Of a stretch of 64,000 nucleotides of DNA, positions 47,085 through 57,174 are shown in pieces. A program made the translations under genes and the position numbers. The stretch comes from Methanothermobacter sp. (GTDB lineage Archaea; Methanobacteriota; Methanobacteria; Methanobacteriales; Methanothermobacteraceae). The DNA is taken from positions 153,574 to 217,573 of the forward strand of contig NZ_JASFYG010000003.1 in NCBI RefSeq assembly GCF_030055435.1. Direction: 5' to 3'. How positions within the stretch are numbered: the first letter of the stretch is position 1; the number at the start of each line of letters is the position of its first letter. The notes under the pieces are model-generated. The model had not been told where the DNA came from. It did not search any database and saw nothing but the letters and a program-made list of their open reading frames with translations.

Positions 47085-48207
47085 CTACGATGTCATCATC
47101 ATGGGAGCCGGACCGGCAGGTTCAACGCTTGCAAGACTCACTGCCAGCAGAGGATTCACTGTGGGAATCTTCGACAGGAAGAAAGTAATAGGTGTCCCCC
47201 TGCAGTGTGCGGGACTCATATCCCATAGAATAACCGAGGCAAATGTGCTCCCAGAAAACCTTATACTGAACAGTGTGAGGGGTGCAGTTCTGCATTCACC
47301 ATCAGGCATAAAACTCAGGGTTTCCAAGAAAAGGCCCGAAGCCTATGTAATTGACAGGACAGCCTATGACAGGTACCTCGCAGACCTTGCAGGTGAAGCG
47401 GGGGCTGAGTTAAGAACTGGAACAGCCGTTAGGGACTTCAATGAGGACACCGGTGAGGTGGAGGTGAATGAGGGAACTCTTAAGGCCACTGTGCTGGTGG
47501 ATGCAAGGGGGCAGACCGCTATCTTCGACAAGTACCCGGCAAGGCAGTTCCTGGTGAGGTTCAGGGACCAGGAAATGGACACGGACTTTGTTGACCTCAA
47601 GGTTGACTCACGCCTTTCACCAGGCTTCCTATGGAGAATACCTCTTGATGAGAGAACAGCCCGCGTAGGTGCATTTGGACCCCAGAAAAATCTCAAGGAC
47701 TTTGTTAAGGGATTCATTTCGGACCTCAGCACAGATTTCAGGTTAATGGAAAGTTACCACGGCTTCATTCCGCGACCTGACGCTGGAGTGGAACTTGTAA
47801 GGGGAAGATGCATCAGAATAGGTGATGCTGCAGGACAGATAAAACCCACAACCGGAGGGGGCATAGTTCTGGCGTCCAGGGCGGCCCATGTGGCAGCGGA
47901 GACCATCCAGATGGCCCTAGAGGATAATATTTGTCTACTTGAGAACTACCAGGAAGCCTGCAGAAATCTCTATATGGGTGAGATGAAGAACCAGATGAGG
48001 GTGCAGAGGACCTTCAGGATACTGTCTGATGATGACCTTGACCACATCTTCCTCAAGATGAGGGATTACGGTGCAGAGGAGATAATATCAAGGTACGGAG
48101 ACATGGATAGACAGACACCACTCATACGGGAATTCCTTAAGAGGGGACTGCTATTCAGGATAATACCCTCTATCCTCTCAAGGAAGGTGGGGAGCATATG
48201 GAAATAA
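47077..48207 (+). CDS. Geranylgeranyl-reductase-family flavoprotein
   Basis: A 376-residue FAD protein. The N-terminal dinucleotide-binding motif is GAGPAGSTLARLTASRG, followed by a conserved Cys (VPLQCAGLIS) in the place of the family's active-site cysteine, and GDAAGQIKPTTGGGI for FAD. In archaea this family saturates the isoprenoid chains of membrane lipids. Other flavin-dependent roles are possible. It overlaps the PH-domain gene by 8 bases and the tRNA methyltransferase by 10, forming a tight operon. Confidence 0.87.
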   Translation: MTDYDVIIMGAGPAGSTLARLTASRGFTVGIFDRKKVIGVPLQCAGLISHRITEANVLPENLILNSVRGAVLHSPSGIKLRVSKKRPEAYVIDRTAYDRYLADLAGEAGAELRTGTAVRDFNEDTGEVEVNEGTLKATVLVDARGQTAIFDKYPARQFLVRFRDQEMDTDFVDLKVDSRLSPGFLWRIPLDERTARVGAFGPQKNLKDFVKGFISDLSTDFRLMESYHGFIPRPDAGVELVRGRCIRIGDAAGQIKPTTGGGIVLASRAAHVAAETIQMALEDNICLLENYQEACRNLYMGEMKNQMRVQRTFRILSDDDLDHIFLKMRDYGAEEIISRYGDMDRQTPLIREFLKRGLLFRIIPSILSRKVGSIWK

Positions 48208-49208
48208 TGGTTATACTCTCACAGGAACACCCTGAACTCCCCTCTGCTGAACTCAAATCTGTTCTGAGGTCAGAGGGTATAGAATTCAGTGTAATTGAGG
48301 ATGGAAGGGGATATGTGATTCTGGATACCCCCCCATCAACCTGGAAAATCCTTAAGAGGAGGCTGGCATACGCCCATGAAATCTGTAGGGTCGTTGGATA
48401 TTCTACCACTGCTGAGTTTGAAGAGACTGCAGAGAAAATAGACTGGAAGAAATATGTTAAGGGCAGCTTTGCAGTCAGGATAAAGAAGCTAAGAGGAGAC
48501 TTTAATTCCATAAAACTTGAGAGAATCCTTGGAGCCATCATAAAGAGCAAAATAGGGGCAGAGGTTGATCTTGAGAATCCCTGGACCCTTGTAAGACCTG
48601 TACTCATTGACGACAGGTTCATCTTCACACTGCACCTTGCAAAGATAAGTAAGGATCACTTCAATGAGGCCAAGCCCCACAAAAGGCCATTCTTTTATCC
48701 GGGGTCAATGAGTCCAAAACTTGCAAGGTGTATGGTGAACCTTGCAGGCGTGAGGGCTGGCGACAGGCTCCTCGACCCATTCTGCGGTACGGGAGGTATA
48801 CTCATAGAGGCAGGACTCATGGGTGTGAGGGTGATCGGTGCGGATATAGACTGGAGGATGGTGGAGGGCACACGGAACAACCTCCAGCACTATGGTATAA
48901 CAGATTTTGAGGTTATAAGGTCAGATGCTAGGGATCTGAGGCTTGAGGAAAGGGTGAATGCAATAGTTACAGATCCACCATATGGTATATCAGCATCAAC
49001 CGCAGGCGAGAAAAGCGAAAAACTCTACAGGGAGTTCCTGGACTCAGCATACTCAAATCTTACAGAGGACGGGGTGATATGCATGGCAGCACCCCACTAC
49101 CTTGACCTTGAGGTACTCATCGATGATAGGTTCAGAGTAAGAGAAAAATACTTCATGAGGATGCACAGGAGCCTCACAAGAGTTATAAGGGTGATTGAAA
49201 CTGTTTAA
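48198..49208 (+). CDS. tRNA (guanine-10-N2)-dimethyltransferase (THUMP type)
   Basis: A 336-residue RNA methyltransferase. Residues 1-150 form a THUMP-containing tRNA-binding module. The C-terminal catalytic domain has DPFCGTGGILIEAG (SAM site), ADIDWRMVEG, and TDPPYGIS, the amino-methylating motif. This matches archaeal TrmG10/Trm11, which modifies G10 of tRNA. AAGGTGGGG precedes the ATG at 48198; another ATG at 48207 is in frame. It is the last gene of the three-gene operon. Confidence 0.9.
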   Translation: MEIMVILSQEHPELPSAELKSVLRSEGIEFSVIEDGRGYVILDTPPSTWKILKRRLAYAHEICRVVGYSTTAEFEETAEKIDWKKYVKGSFAVRIKKLRGDFNSIKLERILGAIIKSKIGAEVDLENPWTLVRPVLIDDRFIFTLHLAKISKDHFNEAKPHKRPFFYPGSMSPKLARCMVNLAGVRAGDRLLDPFCGTGGILIEAGLMGVRVIGADIDWRMVEGTRNNLQHYGITDFEVIRSDARDLRLEERVNAIVTDPPYGISASTAGEKSEKLYREFLDSAYSNLTEDGVICMAAPHYLDLEVLIDDRFRVREKYFMRMHRSLTRVIRVIETV

Positions 49209-49358
49209 AGGTATCATGGGGTCTCCCTTCATGAGAGAGTTATTGAATAACTTCGTTACACCGGTGCAGTTTACATAAATGAACACTTAACCATATATAA
49301 GTGTCGGGACTAAAAATCTAAAATAACTATTTTCTGATCACCTGAAAGAGGGATTAAC

Positions 49359-50855
49359 TTGCAGGTTAGAGTACTTGACACCACACTGAGGGATGGAGAA
49401 CAGACACCAGGGGTTTCCCTTACCCCAGAGGAGAAACTCAGAATAGCGCTCAAAATCGATGATCTGGGCGCTGACATCATCGAGGCTGGCTCAGCAATCA
49501 CATCAGAGGGTGAAAGGGAAGGTATCAGGAAAATCACATCAGAGGGTCTGAATGCTGAGATCTGCAGTTTTGCAAGGGCTGTCAGGGATGACATAGATGC
49601 CGCACTCTCATGTGATGTTGACAGTGTGCACCTGGTTGTACCTACCTCTGACCTGCACCTTGAACACAAGCTCAGAAAAACGAGGGAGGAGGTCCTTGAA
49701 CAGGCGGTGGATTGCACAGAGTACGCTGTTGACCATGGACTCCTGGTTGAACTCTCAGCAGAGGACTCCACACGCAGCGACATGGAATTCCTCAGGAGGG
49801 TATTCAGTGAAGGTATAGCTGCAGGTGCAGAGAGGATATGCGCCTGTGACACCGTTGGAATGCTCACGCCTGAACGCTCCTATGAATTCTACGGTGAACT
49901 CTCAAAACTCGGGGCTTCCCTGAGCGTCCACTGCCACAATGACTTTGGACTGGCAGTTGCAAACTCCCTGGCCGGTTTAAGGGCGGGAGCATCTGAGGTC
50001 CACGCAACCATCAATGGCATAGGTGAACGTGCAGGTAACGCAGCCCTTGAGGAGGTGGTGGTTGCACTCAAATCACTCTATAATGTTGATACAAACATCA
50101 ACATCGAGATGCTCTATGAGACCTCCAGGATGGTTGCCAGGATGACCGGGGTATACCTGCAGCCAAACAAGGCGATAGTCGGTGAAAACGCCTTCGCCCA
50201 TGAATCGGGGATACATGCAGATGGCGTCCTCAAGAAGGCGGAAACCTATGAACCCATCACCCCCGAGATGGTTGGCCACAGGAGAAGGTTCGTCATGGGC
50301 AAACACATAGGGACCCATACCCTCAGACAGAGGCTTGATGAGCTTGGAATGAAGGTCGATGAGGATAAACTGATGGAGATATTCCGTAGGGTCAAGGCCC
50401 TGGGTGATATGGGTAAATGCGTCACCGACGTGGACCTCCAGGCCATAGCAGAGGATGTTCTCGGGGTCATGGAGGACAAGGTCGTGGACCTCGAGGAGGT
50501 CACCATAGTCTCAGGTAACAGGGTGACGCCCACAGCATCAGTCAAACTTAAAGTGGACGGTAATGAGGTTCTTGAGGCAGGTATAGGTGTTGGCCCAGTT
50601 GACGCTGCCATAGTTGCCATAAAGAAAAGCCTTGAGGACTTTGCAGACATCACCCTTGAGGAATACCATGTGGATGCAATAACAGGGGGTACAGATGCCC
50701 TCATCGATGTTGTTATAAAACTGAGGCACGGTGACAGGATAATAAGCGCCAGGAGCACCCAGCCTGACATCATCATGGCCAGTGTGGAGGCCTTCCTCAG
50801 CGGTGTTAACAGGCTGCTTGCAAGTGAGGGATTTGAGGATCAGCAGGGTGGTTAG
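49359..50855 (+). CDS. cimA: (R)-citramalate synthase
   Basis: It condenses pyruvate and acetyl-CoA to citramalate, the methanogen route to isoleucine. The 498-residue protein has the HMGL-like barrel with [16 protein letters not shown], the catalytic HCHNDFGLA and [10 protein letters not shown] motifs, and a C-terminal LeuA-type allosteric domain (from about residue 370) that is probably sensitive to isoleucine. Much of the N-terminal half matches CimA of Methanocaldococcus as I remember it, better than LeuA or AksA. The start is a TTG at 49359 with GAGGGAT upstream. Cgi121 follows directly. Confidence 0.85.
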   Translation: MQVRVLDTTLRDGEQTPGVSLTPEEKLRIALKIDDLGADIIEAGSAITSEGEREGIRKITSEGLNAEICSFARAVRDDIDAALSCDVDSVHLVVPTSDLHLEHKLRKTREEVLEQAVDCTEYAVDHGLLVELSAEDSTRSDMEFLRRVFSEGIAAGAERICACDTVGMLTPERSYEFYGELSKLGASLSVHCHNDFGLAVANSLAGLRAGASEVHATINGIGERAGNAALEEVVVALKSLYNVDTNINIEMLYETSRMVARMTGVYLQPNKAIVGENAFAHESGIHADGVLKKAETYEPITPEMVGHRRRFVMGKHIGTHTLRQRLDELGMKVDEDKLMEIFRRVKALGDMGKCVTDVDLQAIAEDVLGVMEDKVVDLEEVTIVSGNRVTPTASVKLKVDGNEVLEAGIGVGPVDAAIVAIKKSLEDFADITLEEYHVDAITGGTDALIDVVIKLRHGDRIISARSTQPDIIMASVEAFLSGVNRLLASEGFEDQQGG

Positions 50856-51326
50856 GTGAATATAGATATCAGGGGATACCGTGGAACTGTTGAAGACCTA
50901 GATGAACTCCTGAATGAGATAAAGGGGTTTCCATGCACAGTCCAGCTTATTGATGCACGGGCCGTTGCAGGGAGTGACCATGCCATCCATGGTGCACTCC
51001 ACGCCATCAGGGCCTTTGAGAGGGGTCAGAATATCTCCAGTGACCCTGGAATTGAGATATGCCTCCGTATTGCAGGTACCAGGCAGATAAGCAGGGCCCT
51101 TGAACTTTTGGGTCTCGGGGAGGGTGAAATGGAGATCTGCGCGGTCCTTGTGGACTGTGGCAGTGATGCCCAGGAATTCCTTGATTCAAGGTTCCAGAGG
51201 GATGACAGTGTCCTTGAACCTGATGAGGATTACCTCAGGAGCCTCTATGACCTTGGAGAGGAGGTAAAAACGGTTGGAGTTGAGAACGCGCTTATGGAGA
51301 GGACGACGATGCTCCAGGTTTTATAG
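50856..51326 (+). CDS. cgi121: KEOPS complex subunit Cgi121
   Basis: A 156-residue protein that, with Kae1, Bud32 and Pcc1, makes the t6A37 modification of tRNA. HAIHGALHAIRAFERGQNIS and ICLRIAGTRQISRALELLGL, followed by the terminal ALMERTTMLQVL, are the family marks; Cgi121 binds the tRNA CCA end. The GTG start lies directly after the cimA stop. No other KEOPS gene is nearby. Confidence 0.88.
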   Translation: MNIDIRGYRGTVEDLDELLNEIKGFPCTVQLIDARAVAGSDHAIHGALHAIRAFERGQNISSDPGIEICLRIAGTRQISRALELLGLGEGEMEICAVLVDCGSDAQEFLDSRFQRDDSVLEPDEDYLRSLYDLGEEVKTVGVENALMERTTMLQVL

Positions 51327-51343
51327 AGGAGGATACTCCCCAT

Positions 51344-52333
51344 TTATATAACTGAGGAGATGATCTCAGCCATCCTCTCAAGGTTCTCATGGGTGAGGCA
51401 TCCCACATCCAGGTTCTTAACCTCCACTGCAACCGCACTCTCAAGTATCCTGTCGGGTGAGGGGCATACTGTGAAGATACTCCTACCATCTGCGGTTATA
51501 AGTTTCTTCAGGATTTTAACATCCTCTCTGGGGGTACTTGAGGGGATTATAACATTGATACCCCTCTTTTCAGGGTGGAATACCCCCTCAAGTTTTCCTT
51601 TGAGGTAACTGCACGCCCTGAGGGTCTCTGTGAGGTTCCTCTCGGCGGCGTCCAGTTCGGCGGCAATGGCAGCCCTTACATATGGGTCCGCCTTGAGGGC
51701 AGACAGTAGCATGTCCTGCTGTGCGAACTCTGGAATGGAGGTTGAGATGAACCCGCCGCCACCCGCATTAACGGTTTTTGGGGAGCCAGTGGATGCGATT
51801 ATAATGTGGCTGTTTTTACCATTGCAGAGCCTCCCAAGGGGGTCGGAGACGCTCCCGGATGCGTCCTCAACCAGGATTGCGTCGTGGGATCTGCAGATAT
51901 CTGAGAGTTCGGCAATGGGCTGCTCCGCTGTATAACCCGCGAAGCTCGTGACAAAAAGTGCCCTGGCACCAGTATCTTCAAGGCGTGATTCCAGGACATC
52001 CGGGTCAATGAGCCCCCTCTCTGTCTTGACCGTGAAAACCTCCCTGCCAAGGATCTCAGGTATCCTCTTAAAGCCCCGCCATCCGCCCTGGTCAGGCACA
52101 AGGATAGGGCCATCAAGCCGGGATACTGTGAGGAGGATCGCGGCATTTCCGCTGCTAAGGATTCTAACGTATCTGTGCCCTGTGATCTTTCTGATTTTCT
52201 TTTCAGGATCCTGTGTTTCCCCGTAAAGGGCGGCGTGGCAAACGGCTCTTTTTGTCTCGGGGGATGGTTCTCTGAATTTGAGTCTCAGAAGGGCACTATC
52301 CTCTCTCATCTCTGTCTTTTCTTCTGAATTCAT
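51344..52333 (-). CDS. DegT/DnrJ-like PLP-dependent enzyme
   Basis: About 329 residues with the fold-type I aminotransferase pattern: SGNAAILLTVSRL near residue 60, GPILVPDQGGWRGF, VEDASGSVSDPLG near 155 (Asp binding the PLP nitrogen), and STGSPKTVNAGGGGF near 180 with the PLP Lys. It is probably a sugar or small-molecule aminotransferase; substrate unknown. AGGTGA overlaps the nreA stop and precedes the ATG at 52333, so translation is coupled to nreA. Confidence 0.75.
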   Translation of the reverse strand: MNSEEKTEMREDSALLRLKFREPSPETKRAVCHAALYGETQDPEKKIRKITGHRYVRILSSGNAAILLTVSRLDGPILVPDQGGWRGFKRIPEILGREVFTVKTERGLIDPDVLESRLEDTGARALFVTSFAGYTAEQPIAELSDICRSHDAILVEDASGSVSDPLGRLCNGKNSHIIIASTGSPKTVNAGGGGFISTSIPEFAQQDMLLSALKADPYVRAAIAAELDAAERNLTETLRACSYLKGKLEGVFHPEKRGINVIIPSSTPREDVKILKKLITADGRSIFTVCPSPDRILESAVAVEVKNLDVGCLTHENLERMAEIISSVI

Positions 52334-52337
52334 GGTC

Positions 52338-53501
52338 TCACCTGAAGAATGAGTCCAGGGTTGTCTGCCTTGAAGAACTGATATCCCGCAGCAGCTTACT
52401 CCTCCTTCTGAATGCATCAAGTCCAAGTTTCAGTTTGCTGTCCATGAATTCAAGGGCCTCTTTAAGGCTGTTGAACTCATGTGCTTTGGTTTTCATGGCG
52501 TTTTTAACGTTCTCCCTGACATTGAAGACACCCAGGGGCACGTAACCCGGATAGGCCTCCCGGAGTATGATGGCCCCCGCCTGTTTTTCTTCCCTGTCCA
52601 GGGCCTCGAGGACAGCCATCCTGGCGCTGTAGTAGCAGCCACCAACCCTTGAGTACTCCCTCTTACCCTTCAGTGTTTCATGGTCTGAGAATATCATTGC
52701 ACGCCTGTCACCCTTTATAAATGCCTCCATCCATTCATACTGCCACTCTGAGGGTGTGAGGAGTATGAGGTACCTGTTTTTGAGGCTTTCAAATTCATGG
52801 ACCCTGTAGGTGTCCAGGATATCATATTCAAGGACCCTCCGGTGGAAGTGGTCCGCAAGGGTGCTGTCGCAGGCTGTTATGGACCACCTTGTGGGGACCA
52901 GCCTCCTTTTCCTGGCATCACCAAGCGCACCCACCGAGAGGGCCTTCTGTATGGCAGAGAATGGGGTTCCCTTCCGGTGGAGTTCCACTATCGCCTCACC
53001 TGCCCTGAGGTCCGTGTCGTAGTGGGCCCTTTCAAGTTCACGGTCCCATTTAACGTTCTCTATCTCGAAGTTTTCAATGACTGCACTGGGGCCGTGGGGT
53101 GTCTGCTCCTCACTGAAAAACAGGCCTCTTGGTTTTTTTCTGAACTGGGCCTCGCTTTCAATGGCCCCTGATGAGAGTGATATTTCCTGAAGTTTCTCCA
53201 CGAGATGGTTATCAAGGTCCCTGACTCCCACGAGCTGCTTACCCCTTATGAGGTTGAGGCGGTAGTCTATGATTTCCTCCTGTGTTTTACTCTCAGGTAT
53301 CCATCTCTCAGGTGAGTCGAATATCTCGACCTCACCCTGCATGGGGGCTATCATGGGTCCTGCATAGACCTTGGGGTAGTTCCAGCTCCCTATGAAAACC
53401 GATGGAGGTGTAGCCCCCTCAAGCTCCTCTCCCACATCTATAGACCTCATTTTGAGGTCCCTGATGAGCCTCTTGAGGAAGGCGTACTTTGACCGTATCA
53501 T
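52338..53501 (-). CDS. nreA: DNA repair protein NreA-like with C-terminal PIP box
   Basis: About 387 residues. The central region matches the archaeal Nre family ([19 protein letters not shown], then [13 protein letters not shown], and [12 protein letters not shown]). The C-terminus is QTTLDSFFR, a PCNA-interacting box. The N-terminal four-cysteine zinc motif seen in many NreA proteins is absent. CATATATAAT at 53530-53521 places transcription at about 53500, so the ATG at 53501 would give a leaderless message; an in-frame ATG at 53522 overlaps the TATA region and is unlikely. Confidence 0.8.
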   Translation of the reverse strand: MIRSKYAFLKRLIRDLKMRSIDVGEELEGATPPSVFIGSWNYPKVYAGPMIAPMQGEVEIFDSPERWIPESKTQEEIIDYRLNLIRGKQLVGVRDLDNHLVEKLQEISLSSGAIESEAQFRKKPRGLFFSEEQTPHGPSAVIENFEIENVKWDRELERAHYDTDLRAGEAIVELHRKGTPFSAIQKALSVGALGDARKRRLVPTRWSITACDSTLADHFHRRVLEYDILDTYRVHEFESLKNRYLILLTPSEWQYEWMEAFIKGDRRAMIFSDHETLKGKREYSRVGGCYYSARMAVLEALDREEKQAGAIILREAYPGYVPLGVFNVRENVKNAMKTKAHEFNSLKEALEFMDSKLKLGLDAFRRRSKLLRDISSSRQTTLDSFFR

Positions 53502-53562
53502 AAGTAATGTTCTGTTAAGCATTATATATGTGAACTGTATCTGTTTTTTTGAATGAAATTAT

Positions 53563-53655
53563 GTGACCATCTACACTGATCCGAAAAGAAAAGTCATTTT
53601 AAGTGGTTTACTGCTACTTGGAATGGCCCTGATTTTTGGAATTAGCTGTTTATAG
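53563..53655 (+). CDS. Possible 30-residue membrane peptide
   Basis: A GTG-started frame encodes a basic N-terminus (DPKRK) followed by a hydrophobic helix (VILSGLLLLGMALIFGI). It lies in the gap between nreA and the giant surface gene. No ribosome site precedes it, so this is only a candidate and may be a gene remnant. Confidence 0.25.
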   Translation: MTIYTDPKRKVILSGLLLLGMALIFGISCL

Positions 53656-53712
53656 CACCACATTAGTAATACTAATAATTTATATTTTAGGATATAAAGT
53701 AATAACTCTGAA

Positions 53713-53721
53713 TTTATATAA
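53713..53721 (+). promoter_or_regulatory. TATA box of the first giant surface gene
   Basis: TTTATATAA lies where transcription would begin near 53743, about 26 bases upstream of the TTG start at 53769. It is followed by the strong ribosome site GGAGGTGA at 53756-53763. Confidence 0.6.
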
Positions 53722-53768
53722 TATTAAAATAAAGGATATTATGATAAAATTGAGGGGAGGTGAATTTA

Positions 53769-56700
53769 TTGAAAAAATTTTTCTACTTGTTGCTTCTTGC
53801 CAGTCTGATTGCAGTGTTTACAGGGACGTCCTTTGCCGATAACTATGTGGGTGGAAAACCTCTGGAGACAATTCAGAATGACACAGTCACAGGCGATCTC
53901 CTGGTGGATTCCTATTATGGTTTCAATGCAACCGATGAGAAGAATGTCACATACACATTCAACTACACGGTTCCCCAGGGGGCCAGCATCAAAAATGCAA
54001 CACTGTATGTGCTTGTATATATGGGTAGCATGCAGGCAGCAAGACAAACATACATCAATGTAACCTACAATGGACAGCTACTGGACAGCCAGTCACTTTA
54101 TGACACATACAATTACACCATCAACGGCGGAAACAACAACACATGGCTTCTGGGTGAAGGACATGATAACGACCCCTACCTCATGTTAAATGACCATACA
54201 ATGCGTGTTACAAGCGATTACCTTCTCTGGTATGATGTAAAGTCACACACCGGCACAACCAACTGGGCCAATGTATGCACCACTGGTTCATTTGATGGTC
54301 GTATAAAGCTCATAACCCTCATTGTGGCCTATGACATGCCCGGGAGTTCAACATTAACGCGTTACTGGGTGAATGTGGGACACGACGTAAGCAGCTACAA
54401 TGATGATTCCTATACGGGCGAAACCCGGTTCAATGGATCTTTTAACGGAAATGTTCAGAGCGCCACACTCATGGTGGTTCATGCGGCAAGTCAGGACGGT
54501 TTATACACATACAACAACCAGAACCTTCAGAATGGTACATACGAGAGGAGAGGGTCTTACAGCGGATATGAACTATGGGATATAAAGGATCTTTACAACA
54601 TGGTGGGCTCAAACAGCTTCACATACCGCAGGTCAACAGGGAACTATTACAAGATCATAATGGCAGTTCAGAAGGTGAAAACAGCACCCGATCTTAGGAT
54701 TACAGGTGTGAGTTATAACCCATCTAACGCAGCAGGGCATCAGGAACTCTTTGCCAATGAACCAAACACAATCAGGGTTACAGTACTCAATAATGGAACC
54801 GTCGCGGTGGGTCAGTTCAAGGTAAAACTGACCATAGGGGACTACACCCGCACAAAAACGGTTGAGGGTTTAACTGCGGGTTCCAGTACAAATGTAACAT
54901 TTGATGACTTCACACCACCAGCAGCAAGGGTTGTCACAGTTAACATCAACGTTGATTGTGATGGTGAGGTTGATGAGGTCAATGAAACCAACAACATTTA
55001 TGAGGCAACAAGGACCGTCTACTACAACGGTTATAAGGGTAAGAGATACACTGGAGGAGATGATATAAATACATGTCTCATGGTTGAGGGCAGATTGGGA
55101 TTGAGATATTCAACAGGCAATTCAACATACCGTGGAAGCGGTTCAGGGGCATGGCAGAACCCATATATCGTTACATGGACTCCTGAAAACCTTGCAATAC
55201 CAGTGGGGGCCACTTTCAAGGCGGCAATTTTATACCAGGCATACACATGGAATACAGTTGGTGGAGTACCTGATTTTACTGCAACATTCAATGGGGTAAC
55301 CATAACTCCAGCGGCACATTACAATGACACCAAGGGTTATGGATCATATAACTACCCCAGCGGGCTGTTTGTATACAATGTAACAGACCATCTCAGGATA
55401 AATGAGAACAATACACTTGTACTTACAGGTGGAATCAGCACCACGACTGCTCTCTATGGCTCGTATCTCCTTGTAATTTATGAACATGCAGCAGAAAACT
55501 TCAAGAGGATCTGGATAAATGATGGAACAGACCTTCTTTACAGCATGCCGACATATGGCGTGAATAACACTGAAGCAACAGCGTATGCAAACTTCAACAA
55601 TATAAGCAGCGGTGCAATGAAGAACGCCACAGCTATTATCATAACTGCATCTGCAAACGAAGAGAATAAGAGTAAGCTATACTTCAATAGCATGGAATAC
55701 ACTGGATTCTGGGCAGATTATCTTGTGGGACCCCAGCTCGGATTCAGTGTATACAACGTCACAGAGGCGATTCAGGATGGTGCAAACACAGCAAGAATAC
55801 AGAGCTACAACAATGGAAGTAACGGTGACAACCTCGTGGCAATTGGGGCAATCCTTGTCCTTGAATACCATCCACCTGTAGCCAGTTTCACGGTCAACGC
55901 AACAGAGGGAGTAACTCCACTTCATGTTCAGTTCCAGGACACCTCAACATGGGCAACGGAATGGCTGTGGGACTTTGGTGATGGAACGAACAGTACAGAG
56001 CAGAACCCGCTTCACACATACACAGTCCCTGGAAAATACACGGTGAAACTCACAGTGAAAGGTCCGGGAGGAGAGGATACAACCACAAGAGCTCAGTACA
56101 TAACCGCACTCAGACCTGCTGATATCACCGCAACTAACCTTACTGTTACACCTACAAGTGGTGTTTCGCCTCTGAATGTAACTGTGAGGGTTAATCTTAC
56201 GAATAGTGGTGAAGTGGATGGTAACTATACAGCTGAGCTTAAAGTGAATGGTGCAGTGGTTGATACTCAGGTGGTTAATGTCTCTGCTGGTTCAACGGTA
56301 CCTGTGACATTCAACAGGGTTTTCCCAGCTGGAAACTACAATGTTACGGTGGGTAACCTTACGGCTCAGGCTGTGAGTGTCCTCAGACCTGCTAATGTGA
56401 CAGTGGCTAACCTTACTGTTACACCTACAAGTGGTGTTTCGCCTCTGAATGTAACTGTGAGGGTTAATCTTACGAATAGTGGTGAAGTGGACGGTAACTA
56501 CACAGTGGTGCTCTACATCAATGGAATTCCCAGAACCAACCAGACAGTGACCGTTGCACCCGGCTCAACGGTAGCAGTGACATTAAGGATTGCGCTAACG
56601 GCTGGAACTCATACTTTGAGAGTGAATAACCTCTCACAGGTAACTCTAAGGGCACTAACACCTCTTAGGGTTGTTTCAGTTGATCCTAGAAACAGTGCTG

Positions 56701-56969
56701 TGGGTGTTTCAAGAATAAAGGCCATAGTTATAATATTCAACCAGAACATAGCGGCAGGAACAGCCTACAAGTCAATAACCGTCAGGACATCCAGCGGAAG
56801 GCTGAAATCTATCAGGAAGAGAATCAGTGGTAACAGGCTCATTATAACCCCTGTTGGAAGCTGGAGCAGACGCACAAGGTATATAATCACGGTTCCAGGA
56901 AACGCACTAAAAACAGGTACAGGCGTTGCACTTGTCTCACAATTCAGATCAAGCTTCAGGACGAGATGA
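53769..56969 (+). CDS. Giant secreted surface protein, DUF3344/CARDB/PKD
   Basis: About 1066 residues. A signal peptide (FFYLLLLASLIAVFTGTSFA) is followed by DUF3344 (to about 305), a CARDB domain (308-417), a second DUF3344 (421-704), a PKD domain with WLWDFGDGT (705-777), two CARDB-like repeats and a C-terminal Ig-like domain (about 964-1066, SVDPRNSAVGVS then ITVPGNALKTG). There is no C-terminal anchor. N-glycosylation sequons (NxS/T) are dense. GGAGGTGA selects the TTG at 53769, not the GTG at 53760. It is probably an S-layer-like or adhesin-type protein. The two CARDB-like repeats share an identical 85-base DNA segment. Confidence 0.85.
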   Translation: MKKFFYLLLLASLIAVFTGTSFADNYVGGKPLETIQNDTVTGDLLVDSYYGFNATDEKNVTYTFNYTVPQGASIKNATLYVLVYMGSMQAARQTYINVTYNGQLLDSQSLYDTYNYTINGGNNNTWLLGEGHDNDPYLMLNDHTMRVTSDYLLWYDVKSHTGTTNWANVCTTGSFDGRIKLITLIVAYDMPGSSTLTRYWVNVGHDVSSYNDDSYTGETRFNGSFNGNVQSATLMVVHAASQDGLYTYNNQNLQNGTYERRGSYSGYELWDIKDLYNMVGSNSFTYRRSTGNYYKIIMAVQKVKTAPDLRITGVSYNPSNAAGHQELFANEPNTIRVTVLNNGTVAVGQFKVKLTIGDYTRTKTVEGLTAGSSTNVTFDDFTPPAARVVTVNINVDCDGEVDEVNETNNIYEATRTVYYNGYKGKRYTGGDDINTCLMVEGRLGLRYSTGNSTYRGSGSGAWQNPYIVTWTPENLAIPVGATFKAAILYQAYTWNTVGGVPDFTATFNGVTITPAAHYNDTKGYGSYNYPSGLFVYNVTDHLRINENNTLVLTGGISTTTALYGSYLLVIYEHAAENFKRIWINDGTDLLYSMPTYGVNNTEATAYANFNNISSGAMKNATAIIITASANEENKSKLYFNSMEYTGFWADYLVGPQLGFSVYNVTEAIQDGANTARIQSYNNGSNGDNLVAIGAILVLEYHPPVASFTVNATEGVTPLHVQFQDTSTWATEWLWDFGDGTNSTEQNPLHTYTVPGKYTVKLTVKGPGGEDTTTRAQYITALRPADITATNLTVTPTSGVSPLNVTVRVNLTNSGEVDGNYTAELKVNGAVVDTQVVNVSAGSTVPVTFNRVFPAGNYNVTVGNLTAQAVSVLRPANVTVANLTVTPTSGVSPLNVTVRVNLTNSGEVDGNYTVVLYINGIPRTNQTVTVAPGSTVAVTLRIALTAGTHTLRVNNLSQVTLRALTPLRVVSVDPRNSAVGVSRIKAIVIIFNQNIAAGTAYKSITVRTSSGRLKSIRKRISGNRLIITPVGSWSRRTRYIITVPGNALKTGTGVALVSQFRSSFRTR
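56134..56491 (+). repeat. Identical 85-base direct repeat inside the first surface gene
   Basis: Bases 56134-56218 and 56407-56491 are identical; after one T/C difference the match continues for eight bases. The period is 273 bases, or one domain. Synonymous sites are unchanged, so the duplication or conversion is recent. Confidence 0.9.
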
Positions 56970-57174
56970 TGAGGCGCTGACATAATAAAAACCTTTTTAT
57001 TTATTTTGATTTCATGGTGTAACACCTTTGTGAGGTAAAATTTTAACATTATCAAAATATGTATTACTAATTTTCAATTATACGATTTTTAGTATTAATT
57101 CTAAAATATTTTAAATGTTTGACTTCATAAATTAAGTAACAGACACTTGAGAATTAAATGAAGGTGAACTCCCA

